Notes: a model not told the origin generated them from the letters alone. Counted from the first letter of the stretch, positions 51,503-62,085 are shown. The stretch: DNA of 64,000 nt from an uncultured Crocinitomix sp. (GCA_937136425.1 CAKZON010000051.1:1-64000), one strand, 5' to 3'. Program-made: numbers and translations.

Positions 51503-52168
51503 TTATGATGCCTGGTGGCGTTGGTTGTTGGTAGCGTTTAGATTGACACATTTTAATTCTATTGCGTTTAAAATTACGCCAATTATACTCCTACAATCAG
51601 TCTTCTCAATCATGCGCCTACGGTGAGATTCAATAGTTCTAACACTTAGCCCTAAAATGTCAGATATTTCGGCATTTGTTTTTTCTAAGCAAACCAATTT
51701 TAAAATCTGAATTTCTCTATCTGTAAATGCAATTTTCTTACGATCGAGGCGCCGAACATCAGTAATAAGCGACTCTCTAATTACTGATCCTAAGCGGACC
51801 TCTTCAAAATCATAATTGATTGAAATGTCTTGAATCGCTTTTTCTAATTGCGAAGGACAATCATCTTTTGAAAAGAAGCCTGATATTCCTAATTGCATAT
51901 ATCTTATAACTTGTTCGCGTTCAATTGAATCGGTGAGAACAATGAAACGGGAATATTTAAAATAAGCTTGTGCTTTTTGAAATCCTCCGGTTTTTATAGA
52001 GGCTGGATCAACAATTACTAGATGTATTTTTTTGATGTCATAATCTTTGGGCACCTCTTTTAATGTTGAGATGTCTAACTCAACTTTGCAATCTGCAAAG
52101 GAGCCAATTAAACTTTTAAGTGAAACTCTGAATAGCTTTCTACTATCCAAAAGAACAATTCGAACCAT
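51503..52168 (-). CDS. LuxR/NarL-type regulator with degenerate receiver domain
   Basis: IVLLDSRKLFRVSL; FTDREIQILKLVCLEKTNAEISDILGLSVRTIESHRRRMIEKT. Confidence 0.87.
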   Translation of the reverse strand: MVRIVLLDSRKLFRVSLKSLIGSFADCKVELDISTLKEVPKDYDIKKIHLVIVDPASIKTGGFQKAQAYFKYSRFIVLTDSIEREQVIRYMQLGISGFFSKDDCPSQLEKAIQDISINYDFEEVRLGSVIRESLITDVRRLDRKKIAFTDREIQILKLVCLEKTNAEISDILGLSVRTIESHRRRMIEKTDCRSIIGVILNAIELKCVNLNATNNQRHQAS

Positions 52169-52240
52169 GTTAAATTATTTTGGGTTAATTCATGTGCGTA
52201 AAATCCGCATGCAATTTTAAGTATTTTTACTAAAACATCT

Positions 52241-52258
52241 TTCAGTGTAAGCACTGAA
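52241..52258. promoter_or_regulatory. Perfect inverted repeat TTCAGTG-TAAG-CACTGAA upstream of the 51503-52168 regulator
   Basis: Read directly. Confidence 0.45.
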
Positions 52259-52785
52259 TTGATAGGTTAATTTTTGTTAATTACGTTTAATTTTTAACAA
52301 AGGTTGGGGTGAACGTGGAGTTTTCCAGTTTTATCTCTACTAAGAAACTTTAATAGTTATCTATAAAAGTGGGGTTTGGCCGTTTGCATTGTAGGGTTAG
52401 GAAAAGTGTTTTGGTAAACCTTAGTCTGCTGGTATATCGTTATTTTGTGTATTCGTTACATTAATTGGTGAGGATTCTCTGCGAGGCAAGTTGTAGATTT
52501 GTGATTGGCTGCGTTTTCAATTAATGAGTACGTTTAATGCATTGATGTTGGATACTATATTAAGAAATTGGATTTTGTAATTTGGAACTCTTTTGCAAAA
52601 TTATTGTTTGTAGCTATGTTAGGAAACATATTATTCTAGGGAAGTTAGTCATTTATTTAATTTGTTATAATTCAGTAAATTTATTGTAAGTCTGCAAGGT
52701 TGGCGTGTTGATTTAAGGAGACGGGGTGTAGTAAATAAATGTATTCTTATGATTATTAAAACTGTTTTAACAAAATAAAAAGCAA

Positions 52786-52806
52786 TTATTGTACTTTATA
52801 CAATAA
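52786..52806. promoter_or_regulatory. Candidate operator TTATTGTA-N5-TACAATAA
   Basis: Perfect 8-bp inverted repeat, 36-56 bp upstream of the likely ATG at 52842. Confidence 0.5.
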
Positions 52807-52841
52807 GGTTTTGTATCTTGTGCACTAATTCACTCATTATT

Positions 52842-54182
52842 ATGAAAATAAACGCTGTTGTTTTTACATTATTCAGTTTTGGTATTTTGATCAATTCTTA
52901 TGCGTTTAGTCAAGGAAGTGTTGTAGAGGTTGTGGAAAAACAAGGTCAATGGTCTTTACTGGTTAATGGTGAAGATTTTTATGTAAGAGGTGCTGGCGGA
53001 GTGGATGAAATGGATTTGATTAAATCTATTGGAGGAAATACAGTTCGAACTTGGGGGATAGAAAATGCTCAGGAAGTTTTAGATGAAGCGCATGAGAAAG
53101 GACTGAAAGTGATGCTTGGTTTTTGGATTCAGCATGAGCGCCACGGATTTGATTATAACAACGAGGTTAAAATTAAAAATCAATTAGAATCTTGTAGGAG
53201 AGCCGTGCAAAAGTATAAAGATCATCCAGCCCTTTTAATGTGGGGGTTAGGAAACGAATATGAACTTCAGTATTCTAATACAAAAGTTTGGAAAGCAGTT
53301 AATGATATTGCTAAAATGGTTCAAGAGGAGGATCCGAATCATCCAACGTGCACGGTTACTGCAGGTACAAATGATACAAAACTAAAGTATGTCATGGAAG
53401 TTTTAACGGATATTGATATTTACGGAATTAATACATACGGAGATATAGGGAATGTTAAGAATGTTTTAATTAAAGGAGATTTTAAAGGCCCATACATGAT
53501 TACAGAATGGGGTCCAACAGGGCATTGGGAGTCGCCTAAAACAAAGTGGTCTTCATCTATCGAACAAAGTAGTACAGAGAAAGCAGCTTCTTATTTGAAT
53601 CGTTATCAGGAAAGTATTGCATCTCAAGGTAAGCAATGTATAGGCTCTTTTGCCTTTTTATGGGGACAAAAGCAGGAGTATACTAGTACTTGGTATGGCC
53701 TGTTTACGGATGATGGAACTCCAACTGAGGCGATTGATGAATTGCAATATTGTTGGTCGGGACGCTACCCAACTAACAGGGCTCCAAAACTTGACTCAAT
53801 ACGTTTCGAAAATTCAACCAAGATTAAAAATTTGGTGCTGGCTCCAGGTAAAAAATATGAATTGGAAATTTTTGCAACTGATAGGGAAAGGGATAAGTTG
53901 TCTTATAAATGGGAACTTTACCAAGAAAGTACTGATTTAAAATCGGGAGGAGATGCTGAGAATAAACCGCCACTAATTTATGGCAAAATTAAGGGTTCTT
54001 CCAAAAATGAAATTATACTCAAGGCCCCACTAACTGAAGGTCGCTATAGACTTTTTGTTTTCGTAAATGATGAAGAAAAAGTGGCATATATGAATGTTCC
54101 ATTTTATGTTGAAAATGATCCTGGCATAGCCGCTAAGAAAGTTCGATTTAAATCACAAACCTTAAAATCATTTAATGAATAA
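52842..54182 (+). CDS. Secreted glycoside hydrolase, GH2-like TIM barrel
   Basis: GGNTVRTWGIENAQEVLDEAHEKGLKVMLGFW, acid/base WGLGNEYEL, nucleophile-like MITEWGPTGHWE; signal peptide from M9 of the ORF. Confidence 0.75.
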   Translation: MKINAVVFTLFSFGILINSYAFSQGSVVEVVEKQGQWSLLVNGEDFYVRGAGGVDEMDLIKSIGGNTVRTWGIENAQEVLDEAHEKGLKVMLGFWIQHERHGFDYNNEVKIKNQLESCRRAVQKYKDHPALLMWGLGNEYELQYSNTKVWKAVNDIAKMVQEEDPNHPTCTVTAGTNDTKLKYVMEVLTDIDIYGINTYGDIGNVKNVLIKGDFKGPYMITEWGPTGHWESPKTKWSSSIEQSSTEKAASYLNRYQESIASQGKQCIGSFAFLWGQKQEYTSTWYGLFTDDGTPTEAIDELQYCWSGRYPTNRAPKLDSIRFENSTKIKNLVLAPGKKYELEIFATDRERDKLSYKWELYQESTDLKSGGDAENKPPLIYGKIKGSSKNEIILKAPLTEGRYRLFVFVNDEEKVAYMNVPFYVENDPGIAAKKVRFKSQTLKSFNE

Positions 54183-56022
54183 GATTATCTATATCTGTCT
54201 TTTCTTTTTATTGATTTTCAGTGAAAATCTTTTTTCTCAATCTTCAAGAGACTCTAGTTTATTCAAAGCTGATGAAAGTGGATTGCACCCTAAGCAAATG
54301 AAAAAAGCGCTTAATAATATTTCCGTTTCTGGTTATTATAGAACCATTGGTAATTACGCTGTTATGAAAGAACAGTATCCTGAATTTGGAGATGTTAATA
54401 ATAGACTTTTTATAGGGGATGATAGTAATATTCCTCAGTTGAGCTTGAATATTTCGGGGCGCCCAACTAAAAACACCTCTTTTTCTACTGATTTATATCT
54501 CTGGACTCCTTTAACAGGGAGTGAAAAGGATTATGTGCAAGGACTTCTATTAGGTGTCAATTTAACGGGGGCACATTCTACAAAATATGGCACATTTACT
54601 GTGAAAACAGGAGGTATTCATTGGTATAGTTTAAGCCCTTTTACTTTTACAACTAATACGGGGTATAATCGCTTTAGCCTTTTTGAACGAAACCCGTGGG
54701 ATCCAATTACAAAAACACCTTTACAACGGTATCAGGACTTTTACAATAATGGTGCATTAACGCAGGATGTTAGATGGGGAAATCAAGCTTTTCAAGGAAT
54801 AATTATTGATGGTGTTAGGTTGCCAAAAAGGTTTTCCTTTGCTTTAATGCATGGTAAGTCTCAGTTTAATGGAGGAACATTGCCGCAACCCAATACAATG
54901 ACAGCTGGTAGAATTAAAAAGGATTTTGCAGACAGCTTTGTTAGTTTAAACGGAATTACTAGTAGAACTTTTACGGATAGCTTGGCAGAATTTGCGATTG
55001 GTTTTAATCTTGTAACTACGGAGTTTAATTTTAAGTTTGACAAGCTGACAATTGCGGGAGAAGTTGGATCTGGAAACTACTTTAGCCCAACTGCTACGAA
55101 TAAATGGGGAGAGGCAATTGATATCAAGTTCCAACTCTCTGAAAAGTTGACACATTTCCCAATTGAGATTAGGTATTTTCAAATTAGTCCAAACGTAATT
55201 AATAATAATGGCGTGTTTTGGAATTCTTCAATTGAGGAATACAATGCAAACCTTTCTGGAAACCAAATAGAAGGTGGACAAACGGTGCTAAATCCGTTTG
55301 CAAGTTCTTTGGTAAGCATAGGGCAATTAACCAATAATAGAAGAGGTTTAATTCTAAATACTGATCTTAAATTTGGTAAACATAAAATTACATTAGGTTA
55401 TAGTGCTGCTGCTGAAATTTCTGCACTTTCTAATAGAGTTACATACGGACATCCTGCAAATAACTTAGCTATGTCTCGTTTTTGGAGGTGGGGTTTTCCA
55501 TCTAATGTAGGTCCTTATGGAAATCTTAATAAGGTTTATCGCAGTGTTTATGAAACACTGACTATTACAGATTCTATAACTGCAAAAGGGTTTAATTCTG
55601 TTGAATTGAGTTATAAGTTTGAAACAAAAATTGTTGGACGAAAATTTTTAGTATTCTATTTAGGAGGTTTTCATAGTATTCAAGATAAATTTTCAGCACT
55701 TCCTAAGTATTCTCAAAAAGCATATTTGCAATCGTATAATAATCAACTTGAATTTTATTATTCAATAACACCAAAAATAGTACTCTCAAACTATTTCGGA
55801 TACGATCGCATTTTTGCAAATGAGCAAACCGAATTAGATGTTGTGTCACTAAAGCCTAAAGATCAGGAAGGGATTAGCTATGGGATTGGCTTGGATATTC
55901 AGCTGGCTAAAAACACAGGTTTATATTTACGTCAGCGTTGGATGACTTACCAGGATTTTAATTTTTCATTAGATAAATACAGTGGAATGGAATCGACTGT
56001 CGAACTAAAAATATTTTTTTAA
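54175..56022 (+). CDS. Outer membrane beta-barrel protein
   Basis: Signal peptide, beta-rich, overlaps upstream gene by 8 bp. Confidence 0.6.
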   Translation: MNKIIYICLFFLLIFSENLFSQSSRDSSLFKADESGLHPKQMKKALNNISVSGYYRTIGNYAVMKEQYPEFGDVNNRLFIGDDSNIPQLSLNISGRPTKNTSFSTDLYLWTPLTGSEKDYVQGLLLGVNLTGAHSTKYGTFTVKTGGIHWYSLSPFTFTTNTGYNRFSLFERNPWDPITKTPLQRYQDFYNNGALTQDVRWGNQAFQGIIIDGVRLPKRFSFALMHGKSQFNGGTLPQPNTMTAGRIKKDFADSFVSLNGITSRTFTDSLAEFAIGFNLVTTEFNFKFDKLTIAGEVGSGNYFSPTATNKWGEAIDIKFQLSEKLTHFPIEIRYFQISPNVINNNGVFWNSSIEEYNANLSGNQIEGGQTVLNPFASSLVSIGQLTNNRRGLILNTDLKFGKHKITLGYSAAAEISALSNRVTYGHPANNLAMSRFWRWGFPSNVGPYGNLNKVYRSVYETLTITDSITAKGFNSVELSYKFETKIVGRKFLVFYLGGFHSIQDKFSALPKYSQKAYLQSYNNQLEFYYSITPKIVLSNYFGYDRIFANEQTELDVVSLKPKDQEGISYGIGLDIQLAKNTGLYLRQRWMTYQDFNFSLDKYSGMESTVELKIFF

Positions 56023-56023
56023 T

Positions 56024-57715
56024 ATGAAATACGTTTTATTGCTAATATTGAGTGTTCTTTATACTGGTGCGTTCGCGCAAAGTGGTAAAAAGGTTCAGTT
56101 TATTGGTGGGGCAAGGTCGCTTATTTCACATTCAAACTTTACTTCTGAGCAAGAAGATACGATAACAGCCCCTAAATCTACCGGTGGGTATGCACTGATG
56201 GATTTAGGAATTAAAATAAACCCTAACGCTAATACTGAAGTGCTAGGTATGTTTCGAATAAACAATGCATTTGGCGGATTTTGGGGTGGTGGAGTAACAT
56301 TTGGGGTACGTCAAGTACATGTTAAAGGTGTTGCTGGTAATTTTCTTAGATACCAAATTGGAAATATAGATTATAAGTTGTCACCATATACTTTCTATAA
56401 TCATAATCCAGATTTGTTGGTTTCTACAATTGCAACCACTAAAATTAAAGAGGACATTTTAAACTATGAGACATTTTATGGTAATAACACATGGAGACGG
56501 CAAGGAGCAGCTATAAATTTTGCTTTGGAGTTTCCTAAAGTTTTGGATGAAATTGAATTTAATGGATTTATAACGCGCATGAATCCAACTAATTTGGCAA
56601 ACATATTGGAAAGATTGCAAGGTGGAGGAAATGTAGTTTTTAAGCAAAAAAAGCATTTTAATTTAGGCATCAATCATGTTAGTATTTTTGATCTTAAAGG
56701 AACAGCTGCAAATGAAGATGCCTATCGAAACAATGTTAGTTCACTGACTTATGATATTTGGTTAGACCAACCAAAATTCAGAGTAGGACTGGATGGAGAA
56801 TCAGGTATTTCTTCCAGTTTTACAGTGACCGATACTGTAGATAGATTAAGTGATTACATTATTCATACGCGTGCTTATTTTAACTTTAAAAAGAAGGATC
56901 TAAGTTTTGAGGTGGGGTATATGGATAATGGACCGGATTTTAGAAGCTTTGGGGCACAATCTAAACGAGTGGATTTTAATGCACAAAATAACTTTTATGA
57001 TAGATATACAAATGATCAAGTTGTTAGAGGAATTTCGGCATATGATCTTTATAATGATCCATTATTGTATTCCAATCAAATTGTTACCAATATCATGTCA
57101 TATAACCCTGCTGTAAATAATGCCTTACCATACGGAATTGCAACGTTTAACAGAAGAGGAGTTTATGTAGGTGTTAACTACGCCGATTCAAGCAAGATTA
57201 TTGAAACGGATGCTCGCTATTATTATCTACAAGAAATAAGAGGGCTGGGGACTGCTAATCTGCGAAACTTTGGTTACTTAAATGGAAATGTAAGATTTAA
57301 CCTTTCTAATTGGACAAAATGGAAGAAAAAACAAACATTTCAAGTTGGTGTGGCTTATCAACAAACGAAAAGAAATAGCGAATATGATTTTGAAGACATA
57401 AACCTTAATTCGGTAACTATGAATGCGGGATTTGAATTAGAGGTTGTTAAAAAACTGTTTGTTTTAGGAAATATCTATATGTTGAACACTAAAGGGAATG
57501 AACTTGTTCCTGTAAGAGACACTGATGGAACAGTCATCAATTTCGATAATTATGAGATTGATGGTGATGAAATGAATATCTCAGGAGGATTGAAATTTAA
57601 TTTTTCTGAGGATGTTTATCTCGCCGGAATTTTTGAATCCAATAAAAATACGTTTGTGGTAAATCAAAACTATCGCTACAATCAGTTTATGATTTATTAT
57701 GTTATGAAATTTTAG
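56024..57715 (+). CDS. Outer membrane beta-barrel protein
   Basis: Signal peptide, aromatic-rich beta strands, C-term YNQFMIYYVMKF. Confidence 0.6.
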   Translation: MKYVLLLILSVLYTGAFAQSGKKVQFIGGARSLISHSNFTSEQEDTITAPKSTGGYALMDLGIKINPNANTEVLGMFRINNAFGGFWGGGVTFGVRQVHVKGVAGNFLRYQIGNIDYKLSPYTFYNHNPDLLVSTIATTKIKEDILNYETFYGNNTWRRQGAAINFALEFPKVLDEIEFNGFITRMNPTNLANILERLQGGGNVVFKQKKHFNLGINHVSIFDLKGTAANEDAYRNNVSSLTYDIWLDQPKFRVGLDGESGISSSFTVTDTVDRLSDYIIHTRAYFNFKKKDLSFEVGYMDNGPDFRSFGAQSKRVDFNAQNNFYDRYTNDQVVRGISAYDLYNDPLLYSNQIVTNIMSYNPAVNNALPYGIATFNRRGVYVGVNYADSSKIIETDARYYYLQEIRGLGTANLRNFGYLNGNVRFNLSNWTKWKKKQTFQVGVAYQQTKRNSEYDFEDINLNSVTMNAGFELEVVKKLFVLGNIYMLNTKGNELVPVRDTDGTVINFDNYEIDGDEMNISGGLKFNFSEDVYLAGIFESNKNTFVVNQNYRYNQFMIYYVMKF

Positions 57716-57718
57716 AAT

Positions 57719-58717
57719 ATGAAAAAGTACGCAATATTTACACTCCTGATTTTTGTTGCTATCTCTTGCAGAAAAGAAGAGGTAGGGCAATTTGAAGGTC
57801 CCTCTCTATTAGAGATTAACACACCATTTGAAATTGTGACAGGTTTGGCGGTGAGTCAATCTACAGTTGATTTTTCAGCTGGTGAAATTGTAACATTTTC
57901 AGCAGAACTTTCAAAAACAAGTGCATGGAAATTGAGGATAATTGGAGAGTCTAGTGGAGCAGAAAAAATTGTTTTAGGCAATAGTAAAGTTATTGACGTG
58001 AGCAGTTATATGTGGGAGGGAAGCACTACAAATTTACCTATGTTTAAAAACGAAATGTGCGAAGTGCAATTGAGTTTTCCCGGAGAAGAGGATACATTAT
58101 TTGAGGCAGTTGAAATTACAAGTGTAAAGACTAATACAGGGTTTGTTGTAGCTGATTTTGATTCGGGCTTTAATCCAGGGTGGACATCATTCATTCAATC
58201 TGGCTTAGACATGGATTTCCAAATTAAAACGGATGGAGCCGCTGAAGGAGATGCTTATTATAATATGGCAGGAACTGTTGATTGGGACTATTTAATAGGC
58301 TTGGTTAATTTCAATGCTGACGCATATGGAGCGACTCATTTTCCATTAAATAGTAATCCAAACAATGTTTATTTTAATGTGATGGTTTATGGGGAACCAG
58401 GGTTGCAAAACAGTATTGTTTTATTCCAGTTTGAAGAAGACGAAAATGGAGATGGGAGCTTTAGTGGAGCAGATGAAGACATGTATTCAGCAGAAATTTT
58501 AGTCAATTGGGAAGGATGGAAGTTATTATCTTTTAAATACAATGATATTGCTTCTTTGGTTGATGGAATACCTTCAGAAGCTGCAGGTAACAATGTGCAT
58601 AACTCGGAGAAAATTTTAAAAATAAATATGTTGCATTTGGCAAACCCAGCAACCGGATATGCAAAATCAAAACTTGATTATATTATTTTCACTGAAAATG
58701 GTCCATTAATTCCATAG
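57719..58717 (+). CDS. Lipoprotein, possible carbohydrate-binding
   Basis: Lipobox FVAISCRK; beta-sandwich-like; inside the GH operon. Confidence 0.55.
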   Translation: MKKYAIFTLLIFVAISCRKEEVGQFEGPSLLEINTPFEIVTGLAVSQSTVDFSAGEIVTFSAELSKTSAWKLRIIGESSGAEKIVLGNSKVIDVSSYMWEGSTTNLPMFKNEMCEVQLSFPGEEDTLFEAVEITSVKTNTGFVVADFDSGFNPGWTSFIQSGLDMDFQIKTDGAAEGDAYYNMAGTVDWDYLIGLVNFNADAYGATHFPLNSNPNNVYFNVMVYGEPGLQNSIVLFQFEEDENGDGSFSGADEDMYSAEILVNWEGWKLLSFKYNDIASLVDGIPSEAAGNNVHNSEKILKINMLHLANPATGYAKSKLDYIIFTENGPLIP

Positions 58718-58718
58718 C

Positions 58719-59951
58719 ATGCGAAGCATTTTAACTGCAATACTATTTATAAGTTGTGGAGTGGTTTCTTTCAGTCAGGAAGATACGACTTCAAAAATGT
58801 TGGACAATGTAGAGGTCGTTTCCAAGAAGTTCTCATTTAAAAAAATGGGGTTGTATGATCATGTACCAGAAGAGGAGTATAATGTTCGAGGATTTACGCA
58901 ATTATCGATATTTGAAAATGATTTAACTGATGAGTTTTGGATGAGTAAAGATACACGTTGTGTGTCAAGTCGCTTAAAAGAAGAAAGTGAAGGTACTTGT
59001 TTAAATCTGACATGGAATAAAGATTTAGATGGTTGTGACTGGGTTGGTATTGGTTTTGGATGGGATGGCTGGTCAGGTAAAGATATGGGGTATGTTGCAG
59101 ATACTTTGGCGATAGAACTGCAAGTAAGATCAACAGATAAACCTTTCACCAATATTCCTTGGGCATTTGGTATAGAAGACTATTCAGGTCAACAAGCATG
59201 GTTAGGTTATAACAAATCCTTTTTGCAATCAAAATCAATTTCAAGTGATTGGACAAAAGTTCAAATTCCATTAAGTCTTTTTCCGTTTGAAGAGAATGAT
59301 GTGGATTTGACAAATGTTAAGCAATTGTTGATTCAAGTTTTTGCTGAAGGAGAAATAGAGATTAAAAAGTTGCATTTGGTACCTTATTCTAAAAAATTAA
59401 AGAAAGAAGTAACGGCTTTTGAAATTGGAAAATCTGCGGCGTTTAACAATTATAATGTTATACAAGGCGGTCATTCATTTGTTGTGGCATATAGTGCTGA
59501 TTCATTATTTTTCTCTTTCCAAATTAAAGATGACACACCGCGAAAAAACGAACATGTTAATGGGAACCTTTGGAAAGGTGATGCTATTGAAATTGCTTTT
59601 TCAACCAATAAGCTTGCTAATAAAAAAAGAAAATTCTTGCTTTTAAGTGATCAACATATCGGTATTAATTGCGGAAGTGATCCCTATGTTTGGGATTGGA
59701 AAGAATCTAAAAAACACAGCGCTATTAAGAAGACATTCGGTACATGGAATGAAGGGTATACTGTAAGCGTTGCAGTTCCGTTTAGGGAACTTTATGGTAT
59801 TGAACTATCTCGTGGCTTAAGATTGGATTTTGAAGTCGCTATAGACCTTAATAAAGACAATAGTAGAAAAGAACAACAAAGATGGAATAGTGTTCTTTCC
59901 GAAGGTTTTAATACCTCCCCGGCTAAATGGGGTGTATTGATTTTTGATTAA
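58719..59951 (+). CDS. CBM9-like carbohydrate-binding secreted protein
   Basis: LFFSFQIKDDTPRKNEHVNGNLWKGDAIEIAFSTN...YTVSVAVPFREL. Confidence 0.7.
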   Translation: MRSILTAILFISCGVVSFSQEDTTSKMLDNVEVVSKKFSFKKMGLYDHVPEEEYNVRGFTQLSIFENDLTDEFWMSKDTRCVSSRLKEESEGTCLNLTWNKDLDGCDWVGIGFGWDGWSGKDMGYVADTLAIELQVRSTDKPFTNIPWAFGIEDYSGQQAWLGYNKSFLQSKSISSDWTKVQIPLSLFPFEENDVDLTNVKQLLIQVFAEGEIEIKKLHLVPYSKKLKKEVTAFEIGKSAAFNNYNVIQGGHSFVVAYSADSLFFSFQIKDDTPRKNEHVNGNLWKGDAIEIAFSTNKLANKKRKFLLLSDQHIGINCGSDPYVWDWKESKKHSAIKKTFGTWNEGYTVSVAVPFRELYGIELSRGLRLDFEVAIDLNKDNSRKEQQRWNSVLSEGFNTSPAKWGVLIFD

Positions 59952-60129
59952 ATATTCAATTCGCGCTACGCATATATTTCTAGTATTCAATTACAAACAA
60001 TGGTAATCCATAGTTGGCAACACTCAATTTTATTGAAAGTTAAATTACACTTGGTTTTAATAGAAAAGAAAGACTGAGCGTATTTAATGCTGGTCCTGAT
60101 CAGAGCTATTAGATGAGTCAATTTATAAT

Positions 60130-61146
60130 CTAGTCTTGAATCATTAATCGAAAACGTTTTCTTAAAATGCCTTGCGCATCTTCAACGGCCAAAACATAGC
60201 ACCCAGCTTGCAAATTAGTTACATTAATTACTTTGGTATTTAGCAATGCTCCTTCAGTTACTAAAGCTCCTGATAAATTGAATATAGAATAATTGGTGAT
60301 TTCTGAGGCGGCTAATCCGTTTATTTCAACCCAATCAGTTGTTGGGTTCGGATATATGCTTAATTGAGTGTTATTTTCTATTTCCGGTACGTTTGCAACC
60401 GCTTTTTGAGATACACGAACATAGTCCACAAACATATTGGCTGGGAAGACTGTAGTCTCGTCTGGGTAACCTGGCCATAAGCCGCCTGTTGCCATGTTTA
60501 AAATTAAGAAAAAGGGTTCGTGAAACTCTTCAGTTGATCCAACTCCTCCCTCAATATTTGCGGTGAAATATAAAATATCATCCACAAACCATTTAATTTT
60601 TTGAGCATCCCATTCAATTGCATAAACATGAAACTCTTCCACGTCTACACCTTTGTCTTCTCCACTATATTGATGCCCCCAATTGTCGTAGTGATAAGTT
60701 CCATGTATGTAGAAAGAGTTATTGACATGTTCCATGATATCAATCTCACCGCATTTAGGCCAACTTACTTCAGTGATATTAGAGCCTAACATCCAAAATG
60801 CAGGCCATATTCCTTGTCCTTTTGGCAATTTTATCCTTCCTTCAACCTTTCCATATTTTACATCAAATAAGCCTTGTGTTTTTATTCTTGCTGAGGTATA
60901 CTCGGCTCCTCCAAAATCTTCCTCAATGGCGGTAATCCGTAAATAACCTGTGTCTACATCCACATTGTTACTGTTTGACGTATAATATTGAGGTTCTGCA
61001 TTTCCCCAACCTCCAGCGCCTAAATCATAGGTCCATTTGGTTAAATCAAGGTTTTCACCATCAAACTCATCAGACCAAATTATTTCGTATTGCGCCTGCA
61101 AAGTGAAAGCGCTAAGTATTGAGAGGATTGTTGCTATTTTCTTCAT
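60130..61146 (-). CDS. GH16 family beta-glucanase with T9SS sorting domain
   Basis: WPKCGEIDIMEHVN catalytic motif; IWPAFWMLG; C-term LSIYPNPTTDWVEI...RKRFRLMIQD. Confidence 0.93.
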   Translation of the reverse strand: MKKIATILSILSAFTLQAQYEIIWSDEFDGENLDLTKWTYDLGAGGWGNAEPQYYTSNSNNVDVDTGYLRITAIEEDFGGAEYTSARIKTQGLFDVKYGKVEGRIKLPKGQGIWPAFWMLGSNITEVSWPKCGEIDIMEHVNNSFYIHGTYHYDNWGHQYSGEDKGVDVEEFHVYAIEWDAQKIKWFVDDILYFTANIEGGVGSTEEFHEPFFLILNMATGGLWPGYPDETTVFPANMFVDYVRVSQKAVANVPEIENNTQLSIYPNPTTDWVEINGLAASEITNYSIFNLSGALVTEGALLNTKVINVTNLQAGCYVLAVEDAQGILRKRFRLMIQD

Positions 61147-61151
61147 GTTGT

Positions 61152-61184
61152 AAAAAAAAAGGGAGAAATAATTATTTCTCCCTT
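61152..61184 (-). terminator. Intrinsic terminator with 26-nt perfect palindrome
   Basis: Minus strand AAGGGAGAAATAATTATTTCTCCCTT followed by T tract. Confidence 0.85.
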
Positions 61185-61204
61185 GGTATAATAATTCGTA
61201 TGTC

Positions 61205-62062
61205 TTACTTTTTGATGAACTTCAAAGTTTTTTGACGGTCTAAGTAATTGAACTGGATTAAGTAAACGCCTTTTTCAAGTGTAGATACATCAATTGAATT
61301 TTCATTTATGCCGTTTAATACTGCTTGGCCAGCAAGGTTCATTACTGTGTAAGAATCAACAATTGCGTTATCAGAGAATGATATTATTTCAATCGTTGGG
61401 TTAGGGTATACAGATAATTGAGTAGCCATTTCATACTCATCAGTGCTCACTGAAACAGATCCAATCACAACGCTTCCTAATGCATCTTCATCTACCGGGC
61501 TAGCATTTACGCCTCTAATTAAAAAACCGTATTGAACAATTAAACCCTCTGCTAATTCAGCCCCAGTTGCATCAACTGAAAACGTTCCGCTAGCAGGTAT
61601 GTCAAAAACTTTTGAACCTCCAAATACGTCAGAATATCCAGCTTCTGGATCTAAAGCTTTGATAAAGAATTGAGCGCTATAATCATCAGATAAAGTATGA
61701 GAGATCACCGACCCTTCAAAGGTTAAATCAACCCCGTTATAAGCAGCTCCTGGCTCTACATAAGTTAAACCTTCTAAATCCTTGTTTCCAGATCCATCAT
61801 CATTAATCCAAAAAGGATCATCAGGATTCTCTTCGTATGTGCTGAAATTAGGTTGTAATGTAATAGTATTTGCACCCGCGTCAAGTGTGGTCTGAACAGC
61901 AGGTACTTCCCATGCCGATCCAAATTCATATCCACCGTCTAAATTGAATACGTTCATGTATGCAACCCACGCGTCAGAAGCGCTTGCATCAACAATATTT
62001 TGTGCAAGCGAAACAGTGCTTGAAAGTACTATTGCTGCAACTAATGTGTAAACTTTTTTCAT
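61205..62062 (-). CDS. Secreted protein with T9SS type A sorting domain
   Basis: Signal peptide; C-term LSVYPNPTIEIISFSDNAIVDSYTVMNLAGQAVLNG...GVYLIQFNYLDRQKTLKFIKK. Confidence 0.75.
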   Translation of the reverse strand: MKKVYTLVAAIVLSSTVSLAQNIVDASASDAWVAYMNVFNLDGGYEFGSAWEVPAVQTTLDAGANTITLQPNFSTYEENPDDPFWINDDGSGNKDLEGLTYVEPGAAYNGVDLTFEGSVISHTLSDDYSAQFFIKALDPEAGYSDVFGGSKVFDIPASGTFSVDATGAELAEGLIVQYGFLIRGVNASPVDEDALGSVVIGSVSVSTDEYEMATQLSVYPNPTIEIISFSDNAIVDSYTVMNLAGQAVLNGINENSIDVSTLEKGVYLIQFNYLDRQKTLKFIKK

Positions 62063-62085
62063 ATAAATAGTTTTATTTTTTATAA

